From Zopfochytrium polystomum (taxonomy: Eukaryota > Chytridiomycota > Chytridiomycetes > Chytridiales > Chytridiaceae), in contig JAIVFJ010000030.1 in the NCBI GenBank assembly GCA_025765615.1, positions 372,001-436,000 of the forward strand: 64,000 nt of DNA, in the 5' to 3' direction. Below the pieces are notes generated by a model. It ran no database searches and was not told the origin of the DNA. It was given only the letters and a program-made list of their open reading frames with translations. Made by a program: the position numbers and the translations under genes. Shown here piece after piece: positions 52,343 through 63,239 of this stretch. Numbering within the stretch: position 1 is the stretch's first letter; the number at the start of each line of letters is the position of its first letter.

Positions 52343-55300
52343 TCAAGCTCTTGGCTCACATTGCAGACTAGCTGCGTACGCTTGCTCATCCGTCAACACG
52401 CTGTACTGACGAATGTAGTCTTGGATTTCCGGTACGGGTTCCAAGTTGTATGGCGTCTTTTGGAATGTCTTCGGATGGTTCAGATGCAAAAGGGGAATCA
52501 AGGAACATACCTGAAGTTCAAGGATAACGTTGGCGACCTTTTGGTACTTTTGAATGTTGACGAGGCCCCCATCGATGAAATTTTTACTGTACGTATCCAA
52601 AAAGACCTGCGATCAAAGGTGTTAGCTTAATCTTTCAGAGTTTTCGACCAACCAAGTCTCCCTGATACAAGCCCGGAAACGGAATTAGTGGAAGAGTTGA
52701 GCTTTGGACTCTAGCTCGGAATTTTTTGTAGTTGAGCTCGCTCGAGACAAGACTGGTCAAGTCTTCTGCGATTTTCAAGTACTTGCTTCCCACACTCTAC
52801 GAAGGTATCTGTTTACTGCCGCACCATAAGCCAAGACTATCTCTGACCTCCTTGGTTTTTCGTAGCCGATACACACATGACGACTGAAGGGCTGCCGTGA
52901 CCTCTTTCACTCCATTGAAGTTATTTAACCTTTCAAGGTGCTGATTTTGGTTTATCCCAGCACTACCCCCGCTCCAAAATTACCTGAGCCATGGAAATAA
53001 TACGCTCCAAAGCCTGCGCCCGAAGACGCGTGCTATCCTTAATGCTTACAATCTCTGAAATGAGCCAATGAACCACCCGGTTGGACCACTGACTCATGCG
53101 TAGCACGTTAGGTGCCCTCACTAATTTGTCTTGTTTCATCCAAGCGACATCAACAAACTCTCTTCCCTTGTTGATCGTACGTCATTTACGCACGGGTAAT
53201 TCCAGAGCACACGTACCTTCAGTTTGGAAAACATATCCACCTCAATAAGGGTCAGCTGTCGTGCGAGCTCCAGAGGATCAATATCAGTTAACTTAAGTCT
53301 GATGTCCTCGCTACCAAGTTTTGGCCGAATCATGTTCGACAGTGACAGGCGGTTTCCTCCAGTGTCACCGGGCACCGGGGAGGATGAGGGGCTCCCATCT
53401 CCTAAGTAAAGCTTGCTCAGTGCCTTTGGCAAAATGGGACGAGGGGCACTGGTTCTATCGACTGGAATCGGAGAGGCCTCGTTTTGCTGTGGACCGCAAA
53501 ACTCATAAGCGGATGGGTTGCAAGCTCAAGTACGTTCACCTTTCGAGTTATTGCATTTCTTAGTATACCGGCCAAAGTTGTATCTCGGGTAGCTTCAATA
53601 AGAGCGTGGACACCATCAAGAAGTCCTGGCTCGTCGACAAAGTCGCTCCAGTAGCCTTCTATCCAGATTTTTAGAACATTTACAATTCTGTGTAGTGAAG
53701 AGGAAAGTTGCATTTGTCAAGCGGCCCAAGGAGATGTTCTAATTCTTTTCAACCCAACCTGAGCAGTCCTGGGTGCTGGAAGCCACTATCATCAGCTTCT
53801 TTTTCTTTCATTAACTCGCGATGCGAGCGAACGATTGCGTCGAAAACGTCGCTTGCATTGGTGAACGACTTGAACATGAGCAGGAAAGTTTGAATAAATT
53901 GATTGTCTGGAGGACTGTTAACAAGAATGGAGTCATACTGGTCGGATACACACCCACGTGCATCGGATCGAGCAGCCGTTCGATTAGCTTAGCAGGGGTC
54001 GCACCCTTCAAACGGCGACCGTCTGAGTCCAAATATATCACATGTCCCGCAGACTCGTCTTTCAAGTTTTGACGTGTTCTATTCTCTTGCATCTGTTTCA
54101 TGACCTGATCGATGCTTGGAGTGACTGGCCGAAAGGATTGGGCATCGAAATTACCTCTTCCTGGGCTTGCCGTCTTAATTTACCCATTTCCGCCCTCATC
54201 TCCGTATTCTCTCTTTCCAAAATGGCTCGAACATTTTCGCTGTACTGCACCGTTGCAGTTGCAAGAAGCTAAGTAGCCCAACAAAGCCTTTTCAGTCGAA
54301 CCTTATACTTTTCCTCCGTTTGTAGGCAAGTCCGCGAAAGTTCTCCAACTTGTTTTTGCAGCGACTGCACCTGGGACCACAAAGAAACTGTCTGCATGTA
54401 ATGGTCTAGCTTTGGCACATGGTTTGAACGCTTACATACCGCCTCGCTTGAATTCTTCGAGTCCGCAGACCCGTCCGACTTCCCTCTGAATGAGGCCAGC
54501 TCTTCGCGCAGTCTTATTTGCTCTGCTATCTCCGCTGCGCGTGTTTGTTGATAGTTCTGTCAAAGAGGGTTGGTCAAAATCTCAAGCTAGCACATTATCA
54601 CTCTCACTAATAAGGATTTTTCCGTTTCTTCGTTTCTCTGAAGGATTCCTTGCAGCTGCTCGTTGTGGTGTCGCGTAAGTTCCACCAAGTGTTTGCGGTA
54701 CTGGTCCTCTTGCTGTTTGAGCGCGTTCTCCGAAATGTTGACTCTAACCTGCTCCGTATCTATTTAGCTGCTCGGCACTAGTGGAAACATATTTTCATAC
54801 TCTCAGATACGCAATTGTCGAGGCTTGTCTTTCCAGCTCGTCCTGCCAGTACTGCAACTGATCCACAAAACGCTCAGACGTTTCTTTGTCTGTTATCCCA
54901 AGTGATTGCTAGATCGCGTCAGAACCTTTCAAGGCTCCGAAAGAAAGCTGAGCCATCTACCTCTAGGATGCGGTTTTTGCAAAGCGCGATATGCTTTTCT
55001 TCCACAAGCTGCCTGACTACCTCCTGCAACAAAAAAGGGCTTAGGCTCCAAGAGCGGCGAAACATAATGCAATCAAGCTCTCACCTTGCATCGATCCCGC
55101 AGAGAGTAGTAAGACGACAATGACTCAACTATGAATCGTTTCAAGACCTTTGCATCGCTGGGCATGTCGTCTTCTTGTAAAAATATTTCAAAGCTTGGCG
55201 CATGAAAACTGTTGTGCCCTTCTCTTGGGGTTGGGGCGTTCAGGCGTTCTGAGGGGTTCGGTTTCAGGAAAAGAGTGGGATGACGCCCAGCGGAATGCCA

Positions 55301-55769
55301 TACCCAGGAGAAGAGCCTCAACCTCTGAGTGCAGAGCAACGTCGAGAGGTCTCTTGATCACGACTGCTTAGCGTTCCCGGTCTAGGTCAAGCCAAAGAAA
55401 TTGGTCGATTCCCAACCTGTTTCCGTTAGCATTGCGAATATCCTGTCGTGCACCTCTATCTAGAAGTAACTGCACCAAGTACGAGTGTGCATTCATGACG
55501 GCAATGTGTAGTGCTGTATTTCCTTCCTCGTCTTGAACGTCAACGGGGAAGTTTGGCTGTGAAGTTAATGGGCCAGAACAGATTTTATGGTATAAGCAAT
55601 AAGTCCAAAGTGAAAGGCCGAGGAGACACGGGCAGCGTGTTATCGCCTCTATACAAATATTGTGCGTGTTATTATGCCAAACGCGGCGTCGTACCAAGGA
55701 AAGCATTGCTTCGACGGCTGCGAAGTCGCGCTGGCGCACCGCCGAATGCCACGCCATTATCGCACTCAT
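52343..55769 (-). CDS. Ankyrin - coiled-coil - RasGEF protein
   Basis: A multi-exon exchange factor for a Ras-type GTPase. It starts at ATG 55769 (MSAIMAWHSAVRQRDFAAVE) with an ankyrin part, DEEGNTALHIAVMNAHSYLV and QLLLDRGARQDIRNANG (55550-55420). A central region (55340-54090) holds several coiled-coil exons, for example QYWQDELERQASTIAYL and EQLQGILQRNEETEKSLL. The RasGEF_N domain follows (GATPAKLIERLLDPMHVGVY, then FIQTFLLMFKSFTNASDVFD; 54070-53690). The catalytic CDC25-like domain (53320-52343) contains DIDPLELARQLTLIEVDMFS, NVLRMSQWSNRVVHWLISEI, RAQALERIISMAQHLERLNN and ends near FQKTPYNLEPVPEIQDYI. The combination of ankyrin, coiled coil and RasGEF is not one I know by name. It ends 125 bases from USE1. 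Several exon borders are approximate. Confidence 0.85.
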
Positions 55770-55847
55770 CTTTTTGGCGGATCCGACAATTTCCTCGCTG
55801 TCCTTGTCAAGTTCGCACTCTTTTCGTCGTACTTCTCTCTGTCGAGG
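55770..55847. promoter_or_regulatory. 78-base gap between divergent starts (RasGEF / URA4)
   Basis: The RasGEF start codon (55769, -) and dihydroorotase start codon (55848, +) lie 78 bases apart, so both genes share one very short control region. Confidence 0.6.
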
Positions 55848-57262
55848 ATGGGCTCTTTTGCCGCGCAGGCCGTCGATGACTTCCACACTCACCTTCGCCA
55901 AGGTGCTCTTATGCGGACCGTCACGCCGCTGCTGGCTTCCGGCGGCGTCAGGACTGCGCTTGTCATGGTGTGTATGGTGTGCGTGCGCGTCATCACACAA
56001 ATTGGTGCAGCTATGCTTACACCATCCAACTCGTTCACAATGCAGCCCAACCTGAAGCCTCCCATTACAACAACTGAGCAAGCTATGGCCTATAAGTCTC
56101 AGCTGCAGAGTTTGGCACCAACGGTCGAGTTCCTTATGACCCTGTATCTAACTCCTGATCTGACTCCCGAGGAGGTCAGGAAAGCTGCGAAAGCTGGCAT
56201 CGTAGGTGGGTGATCAACAGGTCGCTCGACCGTTTATTCCTGAGTCTGGCAACTTGTCAACATCGTAGGCGTAAAGTCCTACCCACGAGGAGTCACCACT
56301 AACAGTGACAGCGGCATCGAAAGCTACAAAGCGTACTACAACGTGTTTGCTGCCATGGAGGAGGTGGACATGGTTCTTAATTTGCACGGCGAGATCCCAA
56401 GCGACCCGTCAAACGTAATTTGCTTGACGTATCCACTACTTAAATATGCTGGTGCTGATTGCGTTGTCTAACTGTTCGGGCTGTTACCCGTACAAATAGG
56501 ATGTGTGTGTATTGAACGCTGAGGAACGCTTTTTGAAGCACCTTGCGGAACTTCACGCCGACTTCCCCAAGCTTCGCATTGTTCTGGAGCACGCGACAAC
56601 AAAGGCTGCGGTCGATTTGGTAAATTTTTGCGTATTGTTGATAAATCTTCACACGCGCGAGCCTTCATCTCACTTCGCTCATGTGTGCAGGTGAAGTCGC
56701 TTGGGCACACTATAGGTTGCACCATCACTATACACCACTTGGAGCTGGTGGTGGACGACTGGGCCGGCCAGTGCCACAACTTTTGTAAACCCGTTGCAAA
56801 GTACCCGCACGATCGCGAGGCGCTCCGGTCCATCATCAAAGAAAGTATGAAATTGTGCCTCCGTAACGTTTAGAAAACGTGCACCCTTTTCACACCATCC
56901 CTCTTCTTCCTGCAGAGCACCCACGTTTCTTTCTGGGAACCGACTCCGCCCCGCATCCGCGCCACACCAAAGAATCAGCGATTGGAGCCGCTGGCGTCTT
57001 CACTGGCCCACACGTGCTGCAATACCTAGTGAATGCTCTCGACTCATTTGGTGCTCTGGACGCTTTCCATTCTTTCGCGTGCGAGAATGGCCGCCGATTT
57101 TACAAGCTTCTTCCCATTCCTTCCACTGCGAGAGTTATCGTCATGAACCGCACCCCATTCAAGGTGGCCAGCGATATCAGCTATGTGGATGACGATGGGC
57201 AAAACAGAACGATTGTCCCATATCGGGCAGCTAAAGAACTGTCTTTTTCTGGCGCGCAATGA
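55848..57262 (+). CDS. URA4: Dihydroorotase
   Basis: Third step of de novo pyrimidine synthesis, cyclising carbamoyl aspartate to dihydroorotate. Exons 55848-55967, 56046-56205, 56269-56414, 56500-56619, 56691-56844 and 56916-57262 join to 348 aa, the size of PyrC/Ura4-type enzymes. All metal and catalytic sites are visible: DDFHTHLRQG (HxH), VKSYPRGVTTNSD (carbamylated Lys), LNLHGE, VLEHATTKAAVD, TITIHHLELVVDDWAG and FFLGTDSAPHP (catalytic Asp). It is a stand-alone enzyme, as in fungi, not the animal CAD fusion. The start is the first ATG, 78 bases from the divergent RasGEF gene. All introns are 60-85 bases with GTRNGT-like donors. Confidence 0.95.
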
Positions 57263-57808
57263 TATATTACCGTTATTTTTTTTTGAAAGTGGCTCCAGAT
57301 ATTTTTGTGGCGGTGCCATTCGCCCCTTGAATCCGTTGGTCGGAAAAAGTGGTTGAGATTCAACATCAAACACTGAACCATGGAGTGAATCTGGGGGGAA
57401 AGACAGACCAGACCAACCAACCAAAGAGCAAGCCGCTGCCGAAAACAAAACTGCAAAGAAAAAAAGGAGGAATCCACCACCCCTGCCGTTTGCCTGCATC
57501 CCTGATTGCCCGCTTGTCTGCCTTCGCTCCCTCCCCTGCAAAGCTCAGCCTCTGCGATCTACCCTCTGGCCCAGCCGGATCCAATCGAACCCTGCTGGTC
57601 TTCTCCCTCATCGTCTTCATCGCTCACGGCGTTCCAACCTTTCGACTGTCCTTCACAGAGTGCGTTCTTGTCTGCCTACTCCTTCCTGCGAGGAGGCGAT
57701 CTCACAACCAGTTTCTTAAACAGGGCCAAAACCTCTGTCGTTACATCCGCAACGCTGGCGAAAACTCTTGTGCTCCTCCTTTGGTCATCTGCCTCCTGCT
57801 CGTCCCGA
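57263..57808. other. 3' region, nothing certain
   Basis: About 550 bases follow dihydroorotase. Several frames are open by chance. A minus-strand frame (57679-57936) with TEVLALFKKLVVRSPP could be the 3' exon of the gene listed next. Confidence 0.3.
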
Positions 57809-58213
57809 TCAACCGATTCCAATACCACAAATATCCCCAATAAGCTTGGCTGCGTTTTCAATCGCCAGTTCAAGCCACGCCCGTGAAAGCCATCCGTTTC
57901 GTTGAAGAACCCCCTTGTTTCGTCCAGTGTTGCCACTTTCTCTTTCTATCCGTTGAAGCCGTTTCAGCATGTTGTGAGTTTCTTTCAGTTCGGTTTTCAC
58001 CATGATTTTTGCTCACTGAAATCACATCAGAGTCCCCACAGCCACACTGGTCCCAAATTTCTCCCAGTCAAAGACATCCACAGCGGTCGGTGCTGTCCCA
58101 CCCTCCTCACCTTTGCTTGCGAGCGGTGATGTTCCAACTTTAGCCAGCTGCGTAGTACAGGATTGTGCATCGTCTGCGTTGTCGCACTGGTACTGTTCAA
58201 GCCGCGATGCCAC
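57809..58213 (-). CDS. Possible small coiled-coil gene, unrecognised
   Basis: The minus strand reads MASRLEQYQCDNADDAQSCT to VDVFDWEKFGTSVAVGTLM (58213-58025). After a possible short intron it continues with VKTELKETHNMLKRLQRIER (about 58003), a helix with heptad spacing, and then ENAAKLIGDICGIGIG. The text looks protein-like and the two parts lie in successive frames. A gap of fewer than 40 bases is too short for the usual intron here, so the join is not settled. No family is recognised. The opposite strand carries a 125-codon frame (58113-58490) that competes with it. Confidence 0.25.
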
Positions 58214-58834
58214 GTGGACATATGAGAAGGGTCCCCATCCTCATGCGTCTATCACGCCGTCAACCGCTGATGCGTCCAAAGCCTTTGTCGAGGAGTTAGA
58301 AGTGGTCACGGCGCAGAGCTCGGTGCAGGCCCGCGCTGTGCTCTCCTTCAAGTTCGCGTCGGACCCACGCGGCTGCACCCAGGACACAGTCATGTACTGG
58401 CCTGGGTTTGTGTGCAATGGCACCTTTTTCGTTAAGGCGCCACTGATGGAAATCGAGTCGAGCCAATCTCTGGGATTCAAAGAGAGGTAGATACGACGAA
58501 TGCCTTCTATGCCACAACTAAAATCTACTTTGAAGCGTTGCTGTCACTCTTGAATTGGCTGAAAATGTGCTCAACTGCAGCACTGTGATTGTGTGCCTCG
58601 ATAAAGCTCGCGCTGACTTGAGTATGCATTTAGTCCACCGTCGCCGCCGGTGTAACCTTCCCTTTTCCTTCCCTTTAGGCCACCTCGTTCGTTCCTTCCT
58701 CTTTGTTGGGTTTGAACTTGTACATCCCTCCGTATTCGGTGTAGGCGACCACCTCGTCCTTGTTGGCCAGTCAATTTGAAACAAAATACATGAGTTTTTC
58801 TTGAGTCGTCGTTTATTACGATAAGTCGCAAGTG
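58214..58834. other. Intergenic, nothing certain
   Basis: About 620 bases lie downstream of the molybdenum cofactor gene. They contain the competing frames mentioned for the neighbouring low-confidence gene and a Lys/Arg-rich minus-strand frame near 58600-58800. No feature is supported. Confidence 0.3.
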
Positions 58835-61220
58835 TTAAAGGGATCCTATAAGCCAAGCTTCCACTTCCGCACCCTGTTGGATTTCACTGCTGCTTTCATC
58901 GGCTGGGGGGATGACGAGAAGGGCGTTCGCACCCTTCATCGACAAAAGCCTGGAGCTTAATTGAGATCCGGTTCCATGCGCAATGAATCCTTTGCCTGCC
59001 TCGTCGATGATGACTCTCGCGCGGTGAAACTCCGGTCGCGGGTCCTTAACTATGGTATGAGCGATCTGCAAAGTTGCTCTCGTTGGTACTTTCGGGTGGA
59101 AAACAACAGCTTGGTTCTGCTTACCGTGGCTTTCAGTTTCGGCGGCAAGCAGTCGTGGAATCCGGCCAACTTCTTCAGAGCGGGCAGCACAAAAACATAG
59201 AACCCAACTGCAGGATACAGCAAATAAGATCAGGGCATCGCTAATGACAACAGCTTGCTGTACCCAAGGCCGAAACAGGATTTCCCGGAAGACCAAACAA
59301 CAGCTTAACTCTTCCGTTCTCGTCGGTCCATGTGGCGAAAGTAGTTGGCTTCCCCGGTTTCATAAGCACCCGTCCGAAATGAATCCGCGCCCCAATTTCG
59401 CGGAGTACCGGTTTGAGTAAGTCCGCTTCGCCCATTGAAACCCCACCCGTGGTAATAAGCACATCAGCGTTCGCAAGGCCTTCGCGCACTGCAGATGTGA
59501 GTAATGCCGCCTCGTCGCGGGCAGGCGGGAGCTGATGAACCAAAGTCCCTGGAAGGGTTGCAGCTATGGCGGATACGAGAGTTGGCATGTTAGTGTCCCG
59601 AACGCTGGCGGAGGCTCCAGTGAGCAGGTCTGGGAAGTCGAAGGGTACAAGTTCGTTTCCAGTTGAGAGTATTGCGATTTTAGGAAGAGGGTGAACAGAC
59701 ACCTTGCCGGAAGAGTAGGGTTAAGAACTAAAACTGGGTCGGAGTAGAAGCACGAATATTCCGGTGATGTTACCTCTCGGACTCCGACAGATGCAATCAA
59801 TCCAACCTCGCCTCCAGGAGCAGAAATAAAAAAGCCTTTTTCTGCAACAGTTTCTCCAATCGCCACGTCGCTTCCGACGGCACGAATGTTCTGGTTTGGA
59901 GTAGCCTGCGTGAGTATTCGAACCTGAAGCTCCTCCCCGTCAGCACTGCTCTCCACTAGCTCAGTATCTTCAACCATAACGACAGCATCAGCTCCGTCAG
60001 GAACCGGTGCGCCGGTAGTAACGCGGGCTATCGTGGCGGGCTTTAGGGATTCTTCGGATTGCGCTGATCCCGCAACAGCTCGTGCCAGCAGTCTATAATT
60101 CCCTGGTCCGTCGCTGGCTAGCAGTATCGTCAGAGAAATTCATATCACTCGGCCTTTACCAATGACGGCATAACCATCCACAATGGACGCGCGGTAACTG
60201 GGGACGGATTCTCTCGCAATAACATTTTCAGCCAGAACGTGGCCCACAAGATCGCATCCAACTGGAACTCGAGTAGGCTGAAGTGGCTTCGCATGGTCCA
60301 GGACGATCTTCAATGCATCTGGAACAGGAACCAACGGGAAAGGAGACTTTCGCGCTCGTTTGGCTACTATTCGTTCGTTGGGTGATTAAATGAAAAACAT
60401 TCCGCTTCATGTCAAACCTGGCGCGTTCAAGAGCAATTGAAGCCCTGGAGAACCACCAGTCTCTTCTCCACGTAAAGGAACATGATGTTGGTGGTGGTGA
60501 TGATGATGGCTGTGATGATGACCGTGTTCATTCTGGCGGCGGCTGCTAGAGCCTCCGTGCGTGCTCACTTGCGCCATTTGGGAATGAGTGGCAGTACTGG
60601 CGGCATCGTCTCCGCGGGCCAGATCAACCGCATGCTGAATACACGGGCGCAGAGCCTCGAAGTTCTCCACAGCACCCTTTGGGCTGCCGGGTAATGTAAT
60701 GATGATTGAGCGGCGACGTACGCCAGCAACCGGTCGGGCGAGCGCGGCCATGGGCGTGATTCCCAGTGAGGACTTCAACATGGCCGCAACCAATCCCGGA
60801 GCTTGTTTCTCGAGAAGGGGGGACACAGCCTGCGATAGATTTTGCCACGATGTAAGACTCATTGGGAGAGGAATCAGTTGACCTCCGGTGTAACATCTCG
60901 GACGCCAAAGCCGGTCCCGCCTGTTGTCAGAATCAAATCCGCTTCAGTAGCATCGGCCCAACGCCGCACGACAGCCTGGATCTCCCCTATGTCGTCAGGG
61001 ACGACGAGCTCGCTAACGACAGTCCATGGTGCGCCCCAGTTCGTGGTCATTTCATGGATCATTTGGCGTAGGGCAGGGCCCGACTCGTCCTCTGCAAGGC
61101 CCGCAGAGACGCGATCGCTGACTTCAAAGGAAGAGGCAGAGAGTTGGGTCAAGGCCACGTTGTCCGATGTGCACCAGTGGAGTCCGCACCAGTGAGGATG
61201 GAGACGCGAACGCTGGTCAT
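58835..61220 (-). CDS. Gephyrin-type molybdenum cofactor synthesis protein (MogA-MoeA fusion)
   Basis: A two-domain enzyme that adenylates molybdopterin (MogA/G) and inserts molybdate (MoeA/E). After an N-terminal VRVSIL exon, the G domain reads VSDRVSAGLAEDESGPALRQ and then LILTTGGTGFGVRDVTPE. SIIITLPGSPKGAVENFEAL ends the G domain. A linker rich in His (60540-60482) follows. The E domain contains LENVIARESVPSYRASIVDGYA-type text at 60200, TTGAPVPDGADAVVMVEDTE, LPKIAILSTGNELVP, DVLITTGGVSMGE and LLFGLPGNPVS, and ends with ALLVIPPADESSSEIQQGAE. The order G then E is as in gephyrin, the reverse of plant Cnx1. Intron positions near 60130, 59700 and 59220 are inferred from frame shifts. Its start is 143 bases from ZZZ3. 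Confidence 0.9.
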
Positions 61221-61362
61221 TTCAGTTTACTATCCTGTGAAAGAAAAAAAAAATAAAAAAATAAAATCGCATCGAAGAATGCCCCAGGCCGACAGCAACC
61301 CTGAGTGAGCAACGCCCCACCACACCAACACTACAACACTACAGCCTTAGCAGCCCCCGACA
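61221..61362. promoter_or_regulatory. Divergent promoter, molybdenum cofactor gene / ZZZ3
   Basis: A 142-base region between two start codons. It carries an A-rich stretch (61237-61264) and CACAACAC repeats near 61320. It is the only available promoter space for both genes. Confidence 0.5.
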
Positions 61363-63239
61363 ATGGCTTTTTCCGACTCCGATCCTCCACTCATCCCTCC
61401 AAGCACGTCCCGATCCGCCTTGAGCAGCTGTGACATCATTTCCCAACCGCCCTACCTATCGCAAAACCTTGGAACCATCCCTGACCTAACCTTCTTCGTC
61501 TTGCCAGCTATCAGCTTATAGCCAGTGCTGTGACGGTCTTGCGGAATCAGCTCCAGCAAGCTGAACTTGATGTGCTTCGACTCACTGAGCTAAAAGAGAA
61601 GGCTTTGGCGGACCCAACCGCATTTCTTGCTCAGCTTCTTTCAAAGGTTGGTTGGGTCCCATGTATCAGCCATCTAAGGAATGATGGTCAGGATCTTCGA
61701 CGGGAGCATATTCCCTCGCTTCAAAGAGTGGTCGCTATTCCTGAAGTAGACTTGACCAAGTATGGCGTGAGCGGACCTTCTCATAACGAATTTCGTACGT
61801 GTAAACCATTCGTCCTTGATACACAAATTCTAATTGATGTTGCAACAAAACAGGCCCTGCAAAGCGAGCGAGGAGAGTAAGCGTATTTCGCCAAATTAAT
61901 CACAATTCTTTGTTTCAAGCAGTCCCTGTAAGTACCCTTTGGAGCGATGGAAGCACGTCTAATCTTTGGCAGTCTCGAACTTCTTCGTCGAACGCCTTGT
62001 ACGCTTCTGCACCTGACTTCGTCGACGACACGGTTTGTGACGTTCAGGCGACTTTGTCCGCTGACATTTCGGCGAAGCCCCCTTTGCAGCCACAGCCTCC
62101 TGCAAGCACATCGCAGTCCCAAACAGCATCCAGCACTCCTCCTGCACCGCTGCTGCAAGCAGCTCCTCCCGTCACCGCTACGCCTCCGTCGAAACTGGGG
62201 CCGGCAGAGCCACCCCCACCCTCAAAACCGCAGTATAACCAAAGCTTGTGGTCAGATTCTGAAAATGTGCGTTGTTTCTCGGGTGCCTGGAGATATTGAT
62301 CGCTTGTTCCTCTCAATTCACCTACCCGCCGCAGAGAAGATTGCTTGAACTGCTTGACGAAATCCCAGCAGAAAGTACAATTGCTGGACGAGCTGAAAAA
62401 ATCTCTCGCTTGTTGGGGACGAGGTCACCAATTCAAATTGCTAATAGATTAAATAAGCTCATTGGATCTGATGTGGGTGCACTCAATGATTGTTTTCAGG
62501 TGACTGACTCCCCGAAACCCATTTAAACCAGGGACGGTCCAGCCTCCGTAAAAGCCTCAGCCTGCAGCAACGGCTCGCAAATAGTAGTAAAAGAACATCA
62601 GGCGTGCACTACCTTGGTTCTTCCCAAGCACCTGTACAAATGTCCGATGATAGTGATTCTGACTCAGACTCGAGATTTGATCCCTCAGTGCGAGAAACAG
62701 ACCAGTACAAAGTTCGGCTACGTGCCCGCCATGAATAATCTTTGATCATGTTCTTTAGGAGTTAAGGAAGCTAAAACGACTGGCAAAATTGAAATCAAGA
62801 GAGCAAGCTAGCGCTTCTACCAAAATCGGTCCAATACATCGGAGCTACAGCGTAAGGCCAAATACCTATCAATTATCTCCTTGACTAAACACAACCCACA
62901 TCCCAGTGCGATTCGTGCTCAATGTCTCCGATCGTAGGGGTGAGGCCCACCTTCCTTTGACCGTTACAAGATATCTTACAAGAGAATAGATTCGATGGAA
63001 GTGCAAGGATTGCCCAGCAGATGCTCAAATTGACTTGTGTGAGGATTGCGTGGTAAAAGGATTCGAGAATGGTACAGCAATTCCCACCGCGCTTGATAGT
63101 CATCGCGCTAATCCCGGGCTGTTGCTTTGTTATGAACGTCGTCTCTGTAGGCTCACACAGTGCTCTTCACACGCTTGAGCGAATTGAAAAGCCCGAGAAT
63201 CCGTGGGACGAGGGAATTGAAAGCGTGAAATCCTATTAA
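61363..63239 (+). CDS. ZZZ3: ZZZ3-like protein (Myb + ZZ zinc finger)
   Basis: A homologue of ZZZ3, a subunit of the animal ATAC histone acetyltransferase complex that reads acetylated H3. Exon 1 (61363-61429) joins to 61522 onwards (SSAVTVLRNQLQQAELDVLR, a coiled coil). A Pro/Ala-rich linker (about 62050-62230) leads to a Myb domain: QSLWSDSENRRLLELLDEIP then KISRLLGTRSPIQIANRLNK; human has [20 protein letters not shown] and ELGNRTAKQVASRVQK. After an acidic stretch the segment ELRKLKRLAKLKSR precedes the ZZ finger CDSCSMSPIVGVRWKCKDCP and IDLCEDCVVKGFENGSHSAL, close to human [20 protein letters not shown]. All zinc ligands are visible. The stop is at 63237-63239. Inner exon borders are approximate. 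Confidence 0.85.

Noticed and set aside
57349..57886. Overlapping plus-strand frames of 120-160 codons
   Set aside because: They are Pro/Ser-rich without conserved text, lie directly after the dihydroorotase stop, and have no splice partners.
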